NCBI GenBank assembly: GCA_900107185.1
Contig: FNPA01000005.1
Coordinates: forward strand, 62,001 to 126,000
DNA from: Ruminococcaceae bacterium YAD3003
Lineage (GTDB): Bacteria; Bacillota; Clostridia; Saccharofermentanales; Saccharofermentanaceae
Direction of reading: 5' to 3'
DNA: 64,000 nt
The notes beneath the pieces are model-generated. The model had not been told where the DNA came from and did no database searches. It saw only the letters and a list, made by a program, of their open reading frames with translations. The translations under genes were made by a program, and so were the position numbers. Positions 9,074-18,084 of the stretch are shown piece after piece (position 1 is the first letter of the stretch; each line of letters begins with the position of its first letter).

Positions 9074-11769
9074 TACTTTGCTTCCAGCCAATCCTTTCCG
9101 AATCCAACCTCTGCAAGAAGCGGCACGCTTAATTTAGCTGCAGCTTCCATCTCGCTCTTGAGAATTTCAGCGCAGAGATCCTTATCTTCAATATTGCATT
9201 CACAAATAAGTTCATCATGAACCTGCATGACGAGTTTTGCAGAAGGCAGACGCTCTTCCAAAGCTTTGGATACACGGTTCATTGCAATCTTTATAATGTC
9301 AGCAGCTGTACCCTGGATAGGAGTATTCATTGCTGCTCTATAACCGAAGTTCTTAATATTTCTGTTCTGGCTCTTAAGTTCATTAAGGATTCTCTTACGG
9401 CCATACATAGTAACTGCATAACCCTTCTCCTCTCCTGATTTCTTCAATGAATCAAGATAAGAAGTGATACCCGGGAACTGATTGTTGTATTCCTTAATAA
9501 GCTCAGCAGCTTCCTTATATCCGATACCGAGATCTGTGGCCAGACCATATTCACTAATACCGTAGATGATGCTGAAGTTTACAGTTTTCGCTGTGGCTCT
9601 CATCTTATGAGTAACCATTTCTTCAGAAACACCGAATACCTTTGCTGCAGTTCTCTTATGAATGTCTTCGCCTTCCCTGAACGCGGAGCACATGATCTCA
9701 TCGCCGCTTAATGCAGCCAGGAGACGAAGCTCGATCTGAGAATAGTCAGCATCAACCAGGATTTTACCTTCTTCTGCAGTAAAAGCTTCACGAAGTCTTG
9801 AACCTTCTTCTGTTCTTACAGGAATATTTTGAAGATTAGGCTCTGTTGACGAGAGTCTTCCCGTATTAGTCATTGCCTGTGTAAATGTCGTATGAATACG
9901 TGAATCAGACTTGATCGAACGTGCGAGGCCAGACGCATAAGTGGAATCGAGTTTAGATATCTCCCGATACTTGATAATGTAATCAATTGCAGGAGAATAA
10001 TGTCTCAATCTGTTGAGTTCATCGATGCCTGTAGAGAAATCGCCGCTCTTACCTTTCTTACCGGAAGGAAGATTAAGATATTTCTCACCATATAAAACAT
10101 CAGCCAACTGCTTGGGTGAAGAGATATTAAACTCTGTTCCGCACTCGTCGTAAATATGAGCACTGATATCTTCCAGACGCTTTGTATACTCACTATGGAG
10201 CTCGGCAAGGCGCTCACCTGAAACATGCATTCCGTTACGCTCGATCTTATCAAGAGTAATTACGAGCGGGAATTCAATATCATACAAAAGATTCTTAAGG
10301 TCATTATCCTTTTCGATCGTGTCAGATAAAACCTTGGCGATAGCAACATCAACCAGGAGTTTTTCAGCACACTCCTGAACCTTTGATGAACCATCATCTT
10401 CAACGATTTCTTCAAACAGTGATAGCTGCTTTGCAGGGCCCCTCTTATCCTCAACAGGATAAGCAGAGAGCATAACACTCTCATATAATCTCTGGAGATC
10501 AGGCTTACCGGAAAGAATATTCAAAACATATCCGGCAATCTCCACATCGAAAACAGAATCAACTGACTTAAGAGGTTCCTTGATAAGTTTTGATCTGTCT
10601 TTGTACTGATAAGAAACAGGTAAAACTTTCTTACCTTCAGTAAGAGAATTAAATTCCTCAGGACTTAAAACATAAGCGGTTTTGCTGTTCCAATCGAGCA
10701 ACACAACTTTATTTCCCGAAGGAATATCAACAAAATCAACACCACAATTAAGGCTATCGAAATCAACAGACGAAGGGACCTCATACTTAACAGCTAAACC
10801 ATTTTTAAGCACGGTTTCAACTTCTGAAGAAACTGCACTGATGCTCTCATCTACTTCTACAGGAGCTTCAAAACCTGCAGGCTTAACATTCTCGAGATCA
10901 AGTTTCTTAAGAAGAGATTTTAATGCCAAACGGTTAAGAGCACCTGACATAGCAGGAAGATCTCTTGTTGATGAAGGATAAACAGCATCATCTGCCGTAT
11001 ATTCAACAGGTGATTCTCTGTCGATGGTACAAAGCTTGATATTAAGTGCAAGTAAATCAACTGATGCCTTAACTCTCTCACTCAATGCAGGGGATAACTT
11101 ATCCGCATTAGCAATTACGTTATCACAAGAACCATAGTCTGCGATAAGTTTAAATGCGGTCTTCTCTCCTACCTTCTCAACACCTTTGATGTTGTCGGAG
11201 TTATCACCCATAAGAGCCTTAACCTGAACGAAAACTTCAGGTTTAACACCATAAGTTTCCTCGAACAGTGCTCTGTCATATAAAACACGGGGTTCTTTAC
11301 CTTTACCAGACTGCGGCATGATTACTGACACCTTATCTGAAATGAGCTGGAAATCATCGTGGTCACCACTAAAGATATATACTTCCATTCCCTTTTCTTC
11401 GCCTTGCTTTGACAAGGTTCCGATAAGATCATCTGCTTCATAACCAGCGAGTTCCATACGGCAAATACCGTAGAGATCAAGGAGATTTTTAACTACAGGC
11501 ATCTGGGCAGCGAGATCATCAGGCATACCCTTGCGGTTGGCCTTATACTCAGTGCTCATCTTATGTCTGAATGTAGGTTCTCTCCTGTCAAAAAGAACAC
11601 ACATGTGATCAGGATTGTATTCCTTCATGACACCAAGGACAGAATTGAAAAATCCGTTTACTGCACCTGTTGGTGTTCCATCAGGAGCAGTCATCGGAGC
11701 TCTGCCGATAACGGCATAGTAAGCTCTGTTCATGATTGAATTTCCGTCTACAAGAAGGAGCCTGCTCAT
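9073..11769 (-). CDS. polA: DNA polymerase I
   Basis: Okazaki-fragment maturation and repair synthesis. 898 residues: N-terminal 5'-3' nuclease (LLLVDGNSIMNRAYYA, GYEADDLIGTL, SGDHDDFQLIS), a central 3'-5' exonuclease-like fold, and the polymerase domain with motif A DADYSQIELRLLAALSGD, the finger helix RATAKTVNFSIIYG and motif C QVHDELICE. In the central fold the DxE of exonuclease motif I is absent, so no proofreading is expected, as in Bacillus and Thermus Pol I. The ATG at 11769 lies 11 bases after the activase gene, and coaE follows with overlap. Confidence 0.97.
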   Translation of the reverse strand: MSRLLLVDGNSIMNRAYYAVIGRAPMTAPDGTPTGAVNGFFNSVLGVMKEYNPDHMCVLFDRREPTFRHKMSTEYKANRKGMPDDLAAQMPVVKNLLDLYGICRMELAGYEADDLIGTLSKQGEEKGMEVYIFSGDHDDFQLISDKVSVIMPQSGKGKEPRVLYDRALFEETYGVKPEVFVQVKALMGDNSDNIKGVEKVGEKTAFKLIADYGSCDNVIANADKLSPALSERVKASVDLLALNIKLCTIDRESPVEYTADDAVYPSSTRDLPAMSGALNRLALKSLLKKLDLENVKPAGFEAPVEVDESISAVSSEVETVLKNGLAVKYEVPSSVDFDSLNCGVDFVDIPSGNKVVLLDWNSKTAYVLSPEEFNSLTEGKKVLPVSYQYKDRSKLIKEPLKSVDSVFDVEIAGYVLNILSGKPDLQRLYESVMLSAYPVEDKRGPAKQLSLFEEIVEDDGSSKVQECAEKLLVDVAIAKVLSDTIEKDNDLKNLLYDIEFPLVITLDKIERNGMHVSGERLAELHSEYTKRLEDISAHIYDECGTEFNISSPKQLADVLYGEKYLNLPSGKKGKSGDFSTGIDELNRLRHYSPAIDYIIKYREISKLDSTYASGLARSIKSDSRIHTTFTQAMTNTGRLSSTEPNLQNIPVRTEEGSRLREAFTAEEGKILVDADYSQIELRLLAALSGDEIMCSAFREGEDIHKRTAAKVFGVSEEMVTHKMRATAKTVNFSIIYGISEYGLATDLGIGYKEAAELIKEYNNQFPGITSYLDSLKKSGEEKGYAVTMYGRKRILNELKSQNRNIKNFGYRAAMNTPIQGTAADIIKIAMNRVSKALEERLPSAKLVMQVHDELICECNIEDKDLCAEILKSEMEAAAKLSVPLLAEVGFGKDWLEAK

Positions 11770-11780
11770 TGTGTTTCCCC

Positions 11781-14700
11781 TTATTTCTTCTTATTCTCGT
11801 CTTCGATTTCCTGAGCTCTTACAGAATGAGCTGTGCTGATCATGAGCTTGATTCTGTTGAGCTGGTTAGCTTCAGATGCACCAGGGTCATAGTCGATAGG
11901 AACGATGTTGGAATTAGGATATTGTCTTCTGAGTTCCTTGATCATTCCCTTACCTGTTACATGGTTAGGAAGACATGCGAAAGGCTGTGCACAGATTATA
12001 TTCGGTACACCATCCTGAATGAGTTCGATCATTTCAGCTGTAAGGAACCATCCCTCACCGCAGGAGTTACCGCAGCTCAATACTGAAGATGACTTTTCTG
12101 CGAGTTCCTGGATTCTCTCAGTCAGCATGAACTTACCATTAGTCTTCTTGAACTCTTTGTTGATAGGCTTTCGAAGTGACTCAAGGAAAGTAATGGCCAT
12201 ATTCATAATGTGACTGGTCTTCTTGCTCTTACCAAGATTCTGAGCCTGCCAGATAGGGTTATAAGCGCAATAGAGGAAGAAGTCCAAAACGCCCGGCAAT
12301 ACAGCCTCACAACCTTCTGCCTCGATAACATCAATTGCGTTGTTATTTGCATCAGGCTGGAACTTAACGAGGATCTCACCAACAAGACCTACACGAGGTT
12401 TTCTCGGAATATCAGCAAGAGGCAGAGCATCAAACTTTGCAACTGCAAACTTAACGAATTCCTTGTACTTAGTAATAACAGGAACATTATCAAGGTCAAC
12501 GCCGATAGAGAGCAAGCAGTCTCTGATCTCTTTCTTCTGCTCGATCGATTTTGAGAAATAACTGTTAGGCATAACAACATCGTATCTCTCTGTCAGATCA
12601 TCATTCATCAACTTAGGGTTAAATAATCTTCTGCCGATTCTGTTGATGTATGAATACAAAGCATTTGCAGATCCTTCAACCTTCTCATAAGGTCTTACTC
12701 TCAAGAGTAATGTTGAGAGCATATCGCCTGCACACAAAGCCTTAACGGCATCGAGAATAAATGAAACAGAGTATTCAAAGCCTTCGTTCTTCTCAAATCT
12801 CTGAGCAGAAATAGTGATTACAGGAATCTGGGGATAACCGGCTTCCTTCAATGCCTTTCTTAAGAAAGCAACGTAGTTAGTTGCACGGCATCCACCACCT
12901 GTCTGTGTGATTGCGAGCGTTGTGTTATCAGGATCTATCTCGCCGCTTAAAATAGCATTGATCATCTGACCGATAACAATGATCGTCGGGAAACAAGCAT
13001 CGTTATTAACATACTTAAGACCACACTCGATATCTTCCCTTGTAGCCTGCTTCAGGAGCTTTAACTTATATCCATGCTTGTGGAAAACAGACTCTACGAG
13101 CTCGAACTGGATAGGAGCCATCTGAGGAGCAAGGATAGTGTGATTCTTCTTATGTTCCTTAGTGAACTCAACTCTATGCATCGTATAAGGTGCATCTTCA
13201 GAATCAGCATACATAACTGTGCTCTTCTGACCGTTTGCTTCGAGTTCTAATCTCTCGTTCATTGCTACAACAAGAGATCTCATTCTGATTCTAGCCGCAC
13301 CGAGGTTACTTACCTCATCGATCTTAAGGAGTGTATAAAGCTTACCGGAGGACTCAAGGATCTCCTGTACCTGATCAGATGTAACAGCATCAAGTCCGCA
13401 TCCGAAGCTTGTAAGCTGAACGAGTTCCAGATCAGGTCTTGTAATTACGAAAGCAGCTGCCTCATAAAGTCTTGTGTGATACATCCACTGGTCAATAACT
13501 CTGATAGGACGCTTCAACACACCAGGCTTTGCAACAGCATCTTCAGTAAGAACTGCAAGCCCCAAAGAGTTGATCATCTCAGGAATACCGTGGTTGATCT
13601 CAGGATCGCAGTGATAAGGTCTGCCTGCGAGGACAATACCTTTAAGACCCTTTTCTTCCATCTCTTTTAAGATCTCGACACCCTTTTGTCTGATGTCTTC
13701 CTTGTACTTGTAATACTCCTCTGCGCCTGCCTCTACTGCAGCCTTTGCTTCTTCAGCAGAAACACCGAGATAGTTGAAAATCTCAGTTAAATGCAGAGCA
13801 ACATTATCAAGATTATCAAGCGGCATAAACGGATTTAAGTACTTGATATTCTTCTCTGTGAGGTTTTCAACGTTATTACGTATTACCTCAGGATATGAGC
13901 ATACAATCGGACAGTTATAGTGGTTATTTGAATTCTGGTTCTCGATATTCTCATAAGGAACATCAGGATAGAAGATCGTTTTGATTCCTCTGGAGATGAG
14001 ATTCTCAATATGACCGTGAGCAAGTTTTGCTGGATAGCATACAGACTCAGACGGAATAGTCTCCATACCGCCTTCATAGATCTTATGTGAGGATCTCGCT
14101 GAAATAAGAACTCTGAATCCGAGCTTTGTAAGTACAGTAAACCAGAAAGGATAATTCTCATACTGGTTAAGAACTCTGGGAATACCAATCTCACCACGGG
14201 GAGCTTCCTCGATCTTCAGAGGCTTATAATACTTGAAAGTTCTGGAATACTTATATTCAAAGAGGTTAGGAAGCTTCTCCTTATTCTTAACAGGAGCACG
14301 GTCAAGAGCCAGGTCCTCACCTCTCTCGCAACGGTTACCGGATACGAACTTGGTACCATTGGAGAATGTAGCAATAGTAAGACGGCAGTGGTTTGTACAA
14401 CCCTGGCACTGTGTATTCTCTGTATCCATCTGGAATGAATCGAGTTCATCCTTACCGAGAACATTGGATTTTGATCCGTCCTTTGCTCTCTTCTGGGCAA
14501 TAAGAGCAGCACCAAAAGCACCCATCAAACCGGCAACATTAGGTCTGATAACATCTCTACCTGATACGAGCTCAAAACATCTCAAAATAGCATCGTTGAG
14601 GAATGTACCGCCCTGAACGACAATATTCTTACCGAGCTGTTCAGTATCACGGATCTTAATAACTTTATAAAGCGCATTTCTGACAACAGAATAAGAGAGA

Positions 14701-16217
14701 CCTGCAGAGATATCTCCTACAGAAGCTCCTTCCTTCTGTGCCTGCTTAACCTTTGAGTTCATGAATACGGTACAACGTGTTCCGAGATCAACAGGCTTTG
14801 TTGAGCTCAAAGCAGCTTCAGCGAACTCAGGTGTTGTAAGACCCAATGTCTGTGCAAATGTCTGGATAAATGAACCGCATCCTGAAGAGCATGCCTCATT
14901 GAGCATGATCGAATCGATAACACCGTTCCTGATCTTCATGCACTTCATATCCTGTCCACCGATATCGATAATGAAATCAACATCAGGACAGAAGAATTTT
15001 GCAGACTGGAAGTGAGCCATTGTCTCTATCTCACCGATATCAACGTTTAGAGCAGCTCTGATAATGTTCTCACCATAACCTGTAACGCAAGAATGAGCGA
15101 TATAGCAATCTTCAGGCATCTTGGAATAGATGTCCTTCATAATGTTTACCGCACTCATAACAGGGTTACCCTTGTTACTTGCATAGTATGTGTAGCAGAG
15201 TTCACCCTTGTTATTCATGACTACAGCTTTTGTAGTTGTAGAACCTGCATCGATACCAAGGAAGAGTCCGCCATGCTGATCCTTAAAATCAATGACAGGA
15301 ATCTGATCCTTTTTATGTCTCTCATCGAAAGCTTTCTTATCTTCTTCACTAGTGAAAATAGGATCGATTCTGATAATGTCAGGTACGAATCCTTCTCTAT
15401 TCTTAAGCTTTACGAGAAGGTCTGATAAAGCGATAGGATTCTTACCATCAGCAGACAGAGCAGCGCCCAAAGCTACATAAATTTGTGCTTCTTCAGGCAT
15501 CCAGAAAGAATCGACCTTACCTTCCAATGTTCTCTCAAATGCATTTCTGAGCTCTGAGTTGAAGAACAAAGGACCGCCAAGGAATGTAACATTACCCTTG
15601 ATAGGTCTTCCGCATGCGAGACCGGAAATAGTCTGGTTAACAACGGACTGATAAATAGAAGCAGCGAGATCTTCTTTAGCAGCACCTTCATTGATAAGGG
15701 GCTGGAGATCTGACTTCGCGAAAACTCCGCAACGGCTGGCAATTGTATAAAGTGATCTGTAATCTTTAGCAAAGTTATTCAGACCATCAGCATCTGTCTG
15801 GAGAAGTGATGCCATCTGGTCGATGAATGAACCAGTACCACCTGCGCAGGTACCATTCATACGCTGCTCAAGAACAGGATGCATATATGTAATCTTTGCA
15901 TCCTCACCACCCAATTCGATAATTACATCTGTCTCAGGATGATATGTCTTGATTGCCTTAGTCTCAGCCATAACTTCCTGTGTAAACTTAAATCCAAGCC
16001 AGTTAGCTACAGAGAGTCCGCCTGATCCGGTAATAACAACATCTACACTGATTCCCGGAAATTTCTTATTAAGGTCTTCGAATAAATCATTCAGAAGTCC
16101 CGAAACATCTGAATGGTGTCTCTGATAGTCGCTGTGAATGATCTTCTCACCATCGAGAAGAACCACTTTAATTGTTGTAGATCCGATATCAAGACCGAGC
16201 TTGTATACCTTGTCCAT
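11781..16217 (-). CDS. Fused 2-hydroxyacyl-CoA dehydratase activase-type protein (BadF/BcrA ATPase pair + DUF2229 + dehydratase-like domain)
   Basis: 1478 residues from the ATG at 16217; the ribosome binding site is GGAGG, which suits this ATG better than the adjacent GTG at 16220. Two ASKHA ATPase modules start with GLDIGSTTIKVVLL (near 10) and GIDAGSTTTKAVVM (near 322). Each keeps a cysteine pair able to hold a [4Fe-4S] cluster: TCAGGTGSF with RCGVFAKSD, and ACSSGCGSF with RCTVFMNSK. A cysteine-rich CQGCTNHC follows near 640, then a DUF2229-like region and a region like the dehydratase subunits (CGNSCGEGW, QPFACLPNHVTGKG). Such fusions are common in Clostridia, and relatives transfer electrons in ATP-dependent steps. 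The substrate here is unknown. Confidence 0.85.
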   Translation of the reverse strand: MDKVYKLGLDIGSTTIKVVLLDGEKIIHSDYQRHHSDVSGLLNDLFEDLNKKFPGISVDVVITGSGGLSVANWLGFKFTQEVMAETKAIKTYHPETDVIIELGGEDAKITYMHPVLEQRMNGTCAGGTGSFIDQMASLLQTDADGLNNFAKDYRSLYTIASRCGVFAKSDLQPLINEGAAKEDLAASIYQSVVNQTISGLACGRPIKGNVTFLGGPLFFNSELRNAFERTLEGKVDSFWMPEEAQIYVALGAALSADGKNPIALSDLLVKLKNREGFVPDIIRIDPIFTSEEDKKAFDERHKKDQIPVIDFKDQHGGLFLGIDAGSTTTKAVVMNNKGELCYTYYASNKGNPVMSAVNIMKDIYSKMPEDCYIAHSCVTGYGENIIRAALNVDIGEIETMAHFQSAKFFCPDVDFIIDIGGQDMKCMKIRNGVIDSIMLNEACSSGCGSFIQTFAQTLGLTTPEFAEAALSSTKPVDLGTRCTVFMNSKVKQAQKEGASVGDISAGLSYSVVRNALYKVIKIRDTEQLGKNIVVQGGTFLNDAILRCFELVSGRDVIRPNVAGLMGAFGAALIAQKRAKDGSKSNVLGKDELDSFQMDTENTQCQGCTNHCRLTIATFSNGTKFVSGNRCERGEDLALDRAPVKNKEKLPNLFEYKYSRTFKYYKPLKIEEAPRGEIGIPRVLNQYENYPFWFTVLTKLGFRVLISARSSHKIYEGGMETIPSESVCYPAKLAHGHIENLISRGIKTIFYPDVPYENIENQNSNNHYNCPIVCSYPEVIRNNVENLTEKNIKYLNPFMPLDNLDNVALHLTEIFNYLGVSAEEAKAAVEAGAEEYYKYKEDIRQKGVEILKEMEEKGLKGIVLAGRPYHCDPEINHGIPEMINSLGLAVLTEDAVAKPGVLKRPIRVIDQWMYHTRLYEAAAFVITRPDLELVQLTSFGCGLDAVTSDQVQEILESSGKLYTLLKIDEVSNLGAARIRMRSLVVAMNERLELEANGQKSTVMYADSEDAPYTMHRVEFTKEHKKNHTILAPQMAPIQFELVESVFHKHGYKLKLLKQATREDIECGLKYVNNDACFPTIIVIGQMINAILSGEIDPDNTTLAITQTGGGCRATNYVAFLRKALKEAGYPQIPVITISAQRFEKNEGFEYSVSFILDAVKALCAGDMLSTLLLRVRPYEKVEGSANALYSYINRIGRRLFNPKLMNDDLTERYDVVMPNSYFSKSIEQKKEIRDCLLSIGVDLDNVPVITKYKEFVKFAVAKFDALPLADIPRKPRVGLVGEILVKFQPDANNNAIDVIEAEGCEAVLPGVLDFFLYCAYNPIWQAQNLGKSKKTSHIMNMAITFLESLRKPINKEFKKTNGKFMLTERIQELAEKSSSVLSCGNSCGEGWFLTAEMIELIQDGVPNIICAQPFACLPNHVTGKGMIKELRRQYPNSNIVPIDYDPGASEANQLNRIKLMISTAHSVRAQEIEDENKKK

Positions 16218-16231
16218 CACATTCCTCCAAG

Positions 16232-16996
16232 TTAATTGTCTCTAGTAGGCTTAGGTGTGCCCTTAGGCTGTACTGATTTGTTAACTACAGGATAAGCCTG
16301 ATCTCTGTAGTTTTTAGTTGAAGCCGATGATTTACGGCTCTTTGTCGTTTTCTTACGTGCAGGAATAGAACCGAACAACTTAAAGGACTTATCCTTAAGA
16401 TCCTTAAGCCAGTTCATCTGTTCGCTTCTGAGCATTTCCTTGAAATCTCTGCTGTCGAGGCTCTGCTTAAACTCCTGATTCAATCTGACGCGCAAAAGCT
16501 CATCAGGTATACCGAGAGATAAGTCAAACGGCTTACCAAATGAATCAAATACTTCGAGCTGCAGAGATTCACATACTTTTCTGCAATTCTCCTCATAGAG
16601 TTCAACTGAACATTTAATGCCAAGCTGAGTCATAAGACCTGTAAAATTCAGGTTAATGTAAGGAAGATTGCTGGAAAATATAAGATGAAGGCAGATAAGC
16701 TTCATGTAAGACTCAAGGCAGATACAATCCTGGTCACAGATAAGTGACAACTGACCATCAGAAGTCATCTTAGAGATATCAGCCTTCTCGTTCTCAAAAC
16801 CATTTGCCCACAGGAAATACAGTTCTCTGTATACTTCCCTCTTAAAGCTCTCAAAATCACGGGTCAATGGCTCAGCCAAGACCTTATTTCCGAAATTAAA
16901 GATATATTGCATATAAGATACTTCAAGGTGACTCGGAACCGAGAAATACTTGAAGTAAGCAGCTACATCACGGCTGTTATAAATATATTTACGCAA
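16232..16996 (-). CDS. Unknown protein, 254 aa, with basic low-complexity tail
   Basis: I do not recognise a family. It starts at a TTG (16996) with AGGAGAG six bases upstream; the next in-frame ATG would remove 28 residues and has no such site. Residues 1-190 look like an alpha-helical soluble domain with many aromatic residues and five or six cysteines, including CDQDC near residue 90. The last 60 residues are a Lys/Ser/Thr/Pro-rich tail, probably disordered. It lies 14 bases upstream of the activase gene and is the first gene after the promoter near 17032, so it is likely co-expressed with the activase and polA. It could serve the activase, but that is only a guess from position. Confidence 0.7.
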   Translation of the reverse strand: MRKYIYNSRDVAAYFKYFSVPSHLEVSYMQYIFNFGNKVLAEPLTRDFESFKREVYRELYFLWANGFENEKADISKMTSDGQLSLICDQDCICLESYMKLICLHLIFSSNLPYINLNFTGLMTQLGIKCSVELYEENCRKVCESLQLEVFDSFGKPFDLSLGIPDELLRVRLNQEFKQSLDSRDFKEMLRSEQMNWLKDLKDKSFKLFGSIPARKKTTKSRKSSASTKNYRDQAYPVVNKSVQPKGTPKPTRDN

Positions 16997-17017
16997 ATAG
17001 ACTCTCCTGTCCGCATA

Positions 17018-17036
17018 ATAATTCAGGATGAATTAT
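17018..17036. promoter_or_regulatory. Palindrome overlapping the -10 of the activase-polA run (candidate operator)
   Basis: ATAATTCA, 3 bases, TGAATTAT: two perfect 8-base arms centred just downstream of the TATAAT box at 17032-17037, over the expected transcription start. Placement is that of a repressor site; the regulator is unknown and the sequence does not match CodY, Rex or PerR boxes as I know them. Confidence 0.45.
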
Positions 17037-17040
17037 AGCA
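17032..17040 (-). promoter_or_regulatory. Extended -10 promoter for the 16996-6920 run
   Basis: Read on the minus strand: TGCTATAAT, a perfect extended -10 box. The -35 position 17 bases upstream (TAAGTA) is poor, which extended -10 promoters tolerate. It precedes the TTG-started gene at 16996 by 35 bases. Confidence 0.6.
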
Positions 17041-17107
17041 TAAATACCCTAATATACTTATTAAAAATAAAAGAGATATTGGGCAAAACAAAATCAATCG
17101 ATAGAAA

Positions 17108-17144
17108 TGTCCCGAAAAAGCTGAAAATCAGCAATTCCGGGACA
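17108..17144 (-). terminator. Terminator of the apeB-uppP run
   Basis: TGTCCCGAA pairs with TTCCGGGACA (one bulged C) and an inner GCTGA/TCAGC stem closes on AAA. Read on the minus strand the hairpin is followed by TTTCTATCGATTGATTTTG. It lies 20 bases after the uppP stop. Confidence 0.65.
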
Positions 17145-17164
17145 GATTTTAACGATTTAACTAA

Positions 17165-18052
17165 TTAAGCAGCTGCTACAGGTGCTGCTACACCACCGAT
17201 TACTCCGGCAGCACCAAGAATAAGTACTAAAACGCCGAGAATAATACGATACCAACCAAAGCATGTAAAAGAATGCTTCTTAATGAATGCCATGAGTCTG
17301 TTGATTATAAGCAAACTGACTCCAAAAGCAGTAATCATGCCGACAACGAGAAGTCCAATTTCATGACCTGATACATCACCATCAAACTTAAGGATCTTAA
17401 GAAGGCTTGCACCGAACATTACAGGAATAGCAAGGAAGAATGTAAACTTCGCTGCTGCATCTCTTTTAATGCCGATACCAATTGAACCTACGATAGTAGA
17501 ACCTGATCTGGATGCACCGGGGAAAATAGCTGCAAAGAGCTGGAATAGGCCAACTGCCAGTGCGTGGCCCCAGTTAAGCTGATTTACAGTCTTAACAGAC
17601 GGTTCGCTGTTCTTCTTTATCTTCTCAACAACGATGAAAGCAACACCAAATACTATAAGAGAAATAGCTACAACAACGTAGTTATAAAGGTGCTCATCGA
17701 GCCAGTCGTCAAAAAGAACACCGACAATTGCTGCAGGAACGCATGCAAGAGCAATCTTAAGCCACATAATGATCTTATCTTTCATGATATAGCTGCCGAT
17801 ACCTTCTTTCGCGAAGGGGTGATCATTATTCTTCTTGCCAAACGGCCAGATTTCTTTCCAGAAAATTACTATAACCGCCATAATCGCACCTAACTGGATA
17901 ACAACAAGGTACAGATCATAGAATTCAGGTGATACATTCAGTTTCAAAAATTCGTTTAATATGATCATGTGACCGGTAGAACTGATAGGAAGCCATTCAG
18001 TTATACCCTCAACGACACCGAAAATGAACGCTACAAAATAATCCCAAATCAT
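17165..18052 (-). CDS. uppP: Undecaprenyl-diphosphatase (UppP/BacA)
   Basis: Membrane enzyme that dephosphorylates undecaprenyl diphosphate to recycle the lipid carrier of peptidoglycan; overexpression gives bacitracin resistance in other species. 295 residues with about eight hydrophobic helices. Both catalytic motifs are present: EGITEWLPISSTGH (residues 14-27) and PGASRSGSTI (near 170). A final Ala/Gly/Val-rich stretch ends the protein. Last gene of its run, followed by the hairpin at 17108-17144. It works with UppS, encoded at 60762-61529. Confidence 0.96.
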   Translation of the reverse strand: MIWDYFVAFIFGVVEGITEWLPISSTGHMIILNEFLKLNVSPEFYDLYLVVIQLGAIMAVIVIFWKEIWPFGKKNNDHPFAKEGIGSYIMKDKIIMWLKIALACVPAAIVGVLFDDWLDEHLYNYVVVAISLIVFGVAFIVVEKIKKNSEPSVKTVNQLNWGHALAVGLFQLFAAIFPGASRSGSTIVGSIGIGIKRDAAAKFTFFLAIPVMFGASLLKILKFDGDVSGHEIGLLVVGMITAFGVSLLIINRLMAFIKKHSFTCFGWYRIILGVLVLILGAAGVIGGVAAPVAAA

Positions 18053-18084
18053 TATTTAATTCTCCTTTTCCTAAAACCCAACAA

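Noticed and set aside
9073-11769. Loss of the 3'-5' exonuclease site in DNA polymerase I as a novelty
   Set aside because: Same loss is known in Bacillus and Thermus Pol I, so it is ordinary; only its combination with the PolC observation is of interest.
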